DNA of 64,000 nt from assembly GCA_020091685.1 (NCBI GenBank), contig CM034607.1, positions 4,502,630 to 4,566,629 on the forward strand, read 5' to 3'. The position numbers were made by a program, and so were the translations under genes. The stretch comes from Lutjanus erythropterus (taxonomy: Eukaryota; Chordata; Actinopteri; Lutjaniformes; Lutjanidae). The notes beneath the pieces were generated by a model that did not search any database, had not been told where the DNA came from, and saw only the letters and a list, made by a program, of their open reading frames with translations. Positions 59,255 through 64,000 of this stretch are shown here, piece after piece. The first letter of the stretch is position 1, and each line of letters begins with the position of its first letter.

Positions 59255-59715
59255 GCTTGTGACTATATAATCTCTGAGTTTTTTTCTCATAAATGTATGA
59301 GTTTTTTTTCTTGAAAATCTGCCACTTTAATCTCAGAGAACATCCAAGTTTAAACTCGCAAAATTATGACTTCATCACTTTCTGGATTGTATGAATTTCT
59401 TTTTTTCTAATAAATTTGTGACTTTAATCTCAGAGAATTTTTGAGTTTTTCTCGCTAATTTGCTACTTTATAATCTTAGACAGTATCAGAATTTCTTCTT
59501 GTAAATTTACCACATGAATCTCAGAGAATATTCCATATAGTAATTAATGTCAGAGTTTTTGTTCACATTTATGACTTTATCACCTCCAAGATTGCCCAAG
59601 TTTCTTTTGTGACTTTTATTGCGGAGAACTTTGAATTTTTTGCTACTTTATAATCTCAGACAGTATCAAGATTTTTAAAAAAATCATAATTTCAAGTTTT
59701 TTCTTAGAATATTAC
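59255..59715. repeat. Degenerate tandem repeat of a TTTAATCTCAGAGAAT-type unit
   Basis: Units with the words ACTTTAATCTCAGAGAAC/T, GAGTTTTTCTC, AAATTTGTGACTTT and TGCTACTTTATAATCTCAGACAGTATC recur about every 45-70 bases. It is comparable in style, though not in sequence, to the minisatellite at 4490-5835. Confidence 0.75.
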
Positions 59716-60720
59716 CCCACTCCCTGAGCTCTTTTTCCTCCACACGATGATCATCCAGTGTATCTCACATAAATATTAAAATATCTTTAAAAAAACATTC
59801 AAGGCTGAATGAAAAAAGGCTCAGCCCTGAAAGAAATCATCCTATCTTCACTGTGTTTAAGTGATTGTTTAAGGATGGTGGATGCTCACCAGTAGTCTCA
59901 GCGCACTAATACCCACTTCTAGACTCTTTATCAGGAGCTGCACATTTATATATAAGCTCATAAATGGAAAGGATGCAGCATGAGCAGAGGAGACTGTCCA
60001 CGGTCGAGCCGAGATGACTGTGTGGTCTCAGCTGGGTTAAGCTGATGCTGACTCTTGAGATATACAGTATGTATATATGGGAGTAGATGGTAAATGTGGT
60101 TTATGGGAAGTGTTCTAACCCTGAGGTCATTAGGCTGCTGTATAGCAGATATTTAATATTTTATCATCATAAACTGTGAATTTCCATTATGTTAACTATC
60201 ATCACAGCAGGAAGCTTTTGCCTGGAAAAAAAAACTAAGTCTGCTCAAACAAATCTTAAATAATGCTGTGTTTTATTTGATTATTTAACTAAACTACATC
60301 AAAATGCAGAGTGACTTGTGCTGATTAACATCACATGCCTCATTTTTCTAACTTGGGAAGTTGTGTAATCATGGGAGTTTGTACGATAAAAGAGAGTACC
60401 AACAGACAGAAAATACAGGAAGTTAGGAAGGCTGAGACCATTGAAGTTCTTTTGTGACTTTTGGACAAAAATAAAAGATGAATTTGAATTTTTTTTTTTT
60501 TTTTTTTACAAAAGGAGTTGATCTTAAAGGATTCACCACAATTTGAAAGACCCTGTTTTTGGCAGCCATAGAACATTAGTTTCCTCACCTTCCCTGCTCA
60601 CTGGAGTGTTATTTAGTTTATTTAAGAGAGGGGACAGTAGTTCCAGTGTTAAAAAGGCTTCCAAAAATAAATCAAAGCAAAAACAAAACCGATTATGGAA
60701 TTCCAAGATTGGAAAAGGAC
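59716..60720. other. Intronic DNA, nothing recognised
   Basis: Includes a 20-base poly-T near 60489. Short frames on both strands at 60340-60767 are not credible. Confidence 0.4.
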
Positions 60721-60819
60721 ACACAGTTCCTAAAAAAAGTAAAAGTACACAGTTGCTGAAAAAGTAAAACTACGCAGTTGCTAAAAAAGTAAAACTACAC
60801 AGTTGCTAAAAAGCAAACT
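60721..60819. repeat. Short tandem repeat, about four 25-26-bp units
   Basis: ACACAGTTCCTAAAAAAAG, ACACAGTTGCTGAAAAAG, ACGCAGTTGCTAAAAAAG and ACACAGTTGCTAAAAAGC begin successive units that end TAAAACT or a variant. Confidence 0.92.
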
Positions 60820-61139
60820 GGGAATAGCATTTCTTTATGGAGCTGGTTGTGTGCACAGGGGTATTATCATGTTGAAACAGGAAAGACAAACAAAACTGTT
60901 GACACAAATGATAGTCTACAGCATTAAGATTTCCTTTAGATGAAAACAAGGGCCTATACCAAACCATAAAAAACACCTACACTCTTATTATTTTTGGCCA
61001 TAACTTGTGGAAGTCAATCAGTGAAGACTAAGCAATGAAATGACTAAATTATCCCAGGATCAGTCAATAATCCAATATTTGGTGTGTGTGTGTGTGTGTG
61101 ACAGGCTGACAGCAGCCATCAAGGGACACACACCAAGTT
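60820..61139. other. Intronic DNA with (TG)n
   Basis: 61082-61100 is a (TG)9 microsatellite. Otherwise unrecognised. Confidence 0.5.
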
Positions 61140-61560
61140 AACTGTGTGGTGTCAGAGTACAAAAAGCACCAGCAGCCTACTGCTCTCTGATATTACACAT
61201 GCGAGGGAGGATGACGAGCAGGTTGTGTCCTTGACAATAACGGTGAAGAAGACGTCTCCGGAGCCGTAACCTTGAGCTGAAATGAAGAAGACACCTCTGC
61301 TAAGACGGCATTGTTGTGGGAATATTTCAGCTATTTTGAGTCTGACATGAGATGAGTGGCAACAAAGTAGAGCGATACAGCGCCCTTGATTCATCACTGT
61401 TGTCATAAAACAGCTTATTGTTATTGTAATCCACCCCCATAAGCAGCGAGCGTCCATGGTAGCTACGCCTGTGGTGTTTCTCAGCAGTAAACCACAGCCT
61501 CAGCACTATTCACTACAAACCAAAAAACACTCACACACTCATCAGCAAAGAGCGTACCTG
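61140..61560. promoter_or_regulatory. Candidate conserved non-coding element
   Basis: CGGCATTGTTGTGGGAATATT, CAGCTTATTGTTATTGTAATCC (two SOX-like ATTGT plus TAATCC), CCTTGATTCATCACTGTTGTC and ATAAAACAGC in repeat-free DNA. The 101-codon minus frame at 61152-61457 has no family motif. One of the best enhancer-like textures in the window; untested. Confidence 0.42.
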
Positions 61561-62001
61561 ACACTTACTGGTTTCTTATAGAGCCTTTAGTTAACAGATG
61601 TAATCAGTGTATTCAGATTTTAGTCACCGTGGTGACAGCATGGTCCCTCCTCTCAGTGTGTTTGTGTATGCACTAATGCAGCTTTTAGTCTGAGCAGCGA
61701 GTTGCTGGCTGAACAGCTGGTGTGCCCACTATAGCCGGCTGTTTCACGGCGGGACGTTTCCTGATAACAAACTGGACCTCCTCCCATTTATCTGACAAGA
61801 CCACAGCTACAGGAGCTGGCTGCATGCTGCAGGGCTGGGCTGCAGACCTGACGCCTCATTACACAAACCTCTCAAGTCTGGAATCCTGTCGTATCTCAGT
61901 TTAGGATGACGTTTAGGGTTTTTGGTATGACAGAAACAACAAACAATGTTCCTAACTGCATGTGGGAAAAAAATCTTATCCATAGTAATTTAGCCATTAC
62001 A
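61561..62001. other. Single-copy-looking intron
   Basis: 61600-61900 is GC-balanced without repeats or coding signals. No specific call. Confidence 0.35.
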
Positions 62002-62009
62002 AAACTGTC

Positions 62010-62282
62010 TAGGGCTACAACTAATTATTTTCATAGTTAATTATTTTCTCGATGAATAGTTGTTTGTTTGAGAAAATGTCAGAAAATGGTGAAAAACGTT
62101 GATCACTGTTTCCCAAAGCCTAAGATGGCGTCCTCGAATGCTGTGTTGCCTCCATAACCCAAAGATATTCAGTTTACTGTCCTAAAGAAGAAAAGAAACC
62201 ACAAAACTGAAGTCAGAGAATTTTCAAACTGATTACTTAATTATCAAAATCGATTAATAATCATTTAATCATGGCAGCTCTA
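62010..62282 (+). mobile_element. hAT-like MITE, family A, copy 8, 8-bp duplication 6 of 8
   Basis: Left end TAGGGCTACAACTAATTA; right end, reverse-complemented, TAGAGCTGCCATGATTAAA. Flanks 62002-62009 (AAACTGTC) and 62283-62290 (GAACGGTC). The interior has AAAATGTCAGAAAATGGTG, ACTGTTTCCCAAAGCC and CCCAAAGATATTCAGTTTAC. Confidence 0.88.
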
Positions 62283-62339
62283 GAACGGTCCTCACTGAAG
62301 AATTTAGGAATTAGGAAGTTAGGAATCCTACATTAGGAT

Positions 62340-62625
62340 TAGGCCTGCATGGGGCGTCCCTGCAGCTTAGTTGGTAGAGCGTGCAGCCCATGTACTGAGG
62401 CTATCTGCTCTCTGTAGCGGCCGCTGATTCAACTCCCATTTGCTGCTTGTCATCCCCATTCTCTCTACCCCATTTCCTGTCACATCTTCAGCTGTCACCT
62501 ATCAAATAAAGGTAAAAAGCCCCCAAAATAATCTTACAAATAAGGATTAGGCCTGCCACGATATGGTAAAAAAGTGCAATTTGGTTCTGCGATTTCAATA
62601 ATATTGCGATTAACTGTGCAGCCCT
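62340..62625. mobile_element. hAT-like MITE, family-B type, interrupted by a SINE
   Basis: Without the SINE and its duplicated target, about 86 bases remain, ending (reverse complement) TAGGGCTGCACAGTTAATC and starting TAGGCCTGCCACGATATGG. The target duplication is read across the SINE: 62332-62339 ATTAGGAT against 62626-62633 GTTAGGAT, 7 of 8. A heavily shortened derivative with both ends kept. Confidence 0.8.
62349..62542 (+). mobile_element. tRNA-derived SINE (family S) with 14-bp target duplication
   Basis: GGGGCGTCCCTGCAGC, the A-box-like GCAGCTTAGTTGGTAGAGC and B-box-like CTGATTCAACTCCC, then TTTGCTGCTTGTCATCCCC, TCTCTCTACCCC and ATCAAATAAAGG. The 14 bases AGGATTAGGCCTGC occur on both sides (62335-62348 and 62543-62556). 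The SINE therefore landed in the left end of the MITE described above. Confidence 0.92.
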
Positions 62626-62633
62626 AGTTAGGA

Positions 62634-62915
62634 TGGAATTGATCCTCTCCTCCAAACAGTGGCAACACCGCTGTTATTAGGTCTGTATGGCAATGGTAAT
62701 GAAGATGGGGAACAACATGAACATTAAAATATGATTGTTCAGAGAATCAAAGCGTAAGTTAAAATCCAGACCATGTTTTAATGAGTATGTATCGACTGCC
62801 AAGACAGTTAATTATTTCCCCCAGTTTGGAGGGGATCATGCGATCGTGTGATGCTTGTGTTCGTGATCAACAGACCTGGAGCCTGTCTGCAGCGAATCTG
62901 CATAATACTGGATCG
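62634..62915. other. Intronic DNA, nothing recognised
   Basis: No repeat or coding signal of note. Confidence 0.4.
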
Positions 62916-63145
62916 ATCAGCCCAATTTTTTGGTGCATATCCATGGCTATGCTCAAGGACTTCTGTGATTCGCAATTTTTGAAAAAACTTAAACTTTCTG
63001 TTTTCAGGTCATCCCATTCTTGTGATCTCAAGAACCCTCTGATGGAAGTTCTTCAAATTTGGTTAAAAAAATGTCCATTTGGACTCAAGAATGAACAGAT
63101 TGGACTTTTGTGGTCAAAGGTCACTGTGACCTCACAACACTAGAG
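62916..63145 (+). repeat. Dispersed fish repeat fragment
   Basis: TTGTGATCTCAAGAACCCTC, GAAGTTCTTCAAATTTGG, CATTTGGACTCAAGAATGAAC and TGGTCAAAGGTCACTGTGAC are words of a very abundant teleost repeat. The 120-codon plus frame at 62781-63143 is read-through of it. Confidence 0.7.
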
Positions 63146-63449
63146 TTCATGTGCTAATTATGACAGCAGATAGAAGTACTGGAGAGCAACTAGTTTCATG
63201 GAACTAGTTACATGTAATTAAATTACAAAATAAATGCAAATAAATGTGATTAGAATTGTCATCTGTGACAGTGGCTAAAAACAGTGTAATAAAATTGCAG
63301 TAAATAATCAAAAAAAAAAAAGGTGATTACAAAGGGGTTTCATCCAAATATTCTTTTCGGCTTGCGTGGCAGAGATCTGCACTCTACTGAGTGAACTCTT
63401 CTAGTTTTATCCTGGGACAATAATTGGGAGGAAAACCTCCCAAAAAGGC
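63146..63449. other. Intronic DNA, nothing recognised
   Basis: 63178-63300 (GGAACTAGTTACATGTAATTA, AAAATTGCAGTAA) may be another repeat fragment; poly-A near 63311. Confidence 0.35.
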
Positions 63450-63530
63450 AGGGTTTAAGAAAGAAGAAAGAAAGAAAAAAAGAATGAAAGAGAAAGACAT
63501 AAAGAAAAAAGAAAGAGAAAGAAAGAAAAT
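63450..63530. repeat. (GAAA)n purine tract
   Basis: Degenerate GAAA/AGAAAG tetranucleotide repeat about 75 bases long; pyrimidine-only in the UBE2E transcript. Confidence 0.93.
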
Positions 63531-64000
63531 GTACATTGTGCATTTGGCAGACCGTGTCTAGTTCAAGTGGAAAACAAATAGAGATGCAGAACTGCAGAGG
63601 CATGTAATGAAAGTGAACAGTGTGTCTTGTCTCAGCTGTGCTGTGGACTCATGGAGGACGGAGAGAGCAGCATCCGCTCTGATCACAGCTGCTCAGAGCA
63701 GCTCGACGCTGTCTGTAAGGCCCGTATCTGTTCACACCACCAGTAATCATACTGCTGTCTGCGTTAGTTGAGCAAGTTGAACATGATGGTGTGTCTGCCA
63801 TTACAAGGCAGATGTGCTGATGCCATTTCTAAACAGTAAGTCTTTAAAAGGATGTTGATGTATGAATGTCTCCACTTACAGTTAACACACAGAGGAATGA
63901 CTTTCAATCGTCAGTGCTTTTCCTTTCACTTTTTCAAGTCCAAGTTGAGGTCTGTCTTAAAATGTCTCATTTTGTCAAAAAAAAAAAAAAGCATTTTCTG
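63531..64000. other. Single-copy-looking intron at the window edge
   Basis: 63630-63760 is GC-balanced. A short plus-strand frame from the ATG at 63651 (MEDGESSIRSDHSCSEQLDA) is followed by a stop within 35 codons, without splice context. No call made. Confidence 0.35.

Noticed and set aside
62781-63143. 120-codon plus-strand frame
   Set aside because: Largely read-through of the repeat containing GGTCAAAGGTCACTGTGAC.
63651-63760. Short ATG frame MEDGESSIRSDHSCSEQLDA at the window edge, considered as a first exon
   Set aside because: It ends in a stop after about 35 codons with no GT donor in a suitable place and no family resemblance.

Overview
The window looks like nuclear DNA of a ray-finned fish, probably a percomorph teleost. 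It is AT-rich non-coding sequence with many (CA)n microsatellites. It is packed with short non-autonomous hAT-like elements, tRNA-derived SINEs and decayed L2/CR1-type LINE fragments of the kind familiar from teleost introns. There are no bacterial-type operons, CRISPR arrays or long conserved open frames.

Only one stretch is convincingly protein coding: a 133-bp internal exon on the minus strand (11321-11453) of a class III UBE2E ubiquitin-conjugating enzyme, most likely ube2e2. It has a good polypyrimidine tract and acceptor, a consensus donor, and encodes the UBC-fold segment from AGPKGDN to YPFKPPK. I found neither the next exon (with the catalytic Cys) below 11321 nor the preceding one above 11453. 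If so, the window shows at least 11.3 kb of the downstream intron and at least 52.5 kb of the upstream intron. I therefore read nearly everything else as intronic.

The intronic DNA falls into two kinds. (1) Single-copy, more GC-balanced blocks rich in homeodomain, SOX and bZIP-type words and free of recognisable repeats: 1-740, 3360-4340, 12260-12545, 14040-14790, 23755-23945, 25590-26190, 26990-27300, 27640-28060, 32546-33260, 36570-36950, 42060-42480, 45010-46330, 50340-50720, 57820-58110, 58380-58870 and 61140-61560. These are candidate conserved non-coding (enhancer) elements, inferred by eye and not by alignment. (2) Transposon-derived DNA. At least two hAT-like MITE families occur in many copies. 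Several copies have both terminal inverted repeats and 8-bp target-site duplications (TSDs), two of them flanked by perfect 8-bp duplications of non-repetitive DNA (945-2082, 43107-43370). There are four SINE copies of one tRNA-derived family plus one of another fish SINE, two LINE reverse-transcriptase fragments, three degenerate tandem-repeat tracts, and several elements nested in one another, so relative insertion order can be read.

The points I would look at first are: a 170-bp segment present twice in inverted orientation 26 kb apart at about 95% identity (6069-6238 and 32366-32535); a SINE inserted inside the terminal repeat of a hAT-like MITE with both sets of target duplications still legible (62332-62633); a 65-bp near-perfect palindrome (48944-49008); a long inverted repeat (40350-40681); and the C-rich/UG-repeat surroundings of the exon. 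I did not find convincing evidence for a novel gene system in this window.
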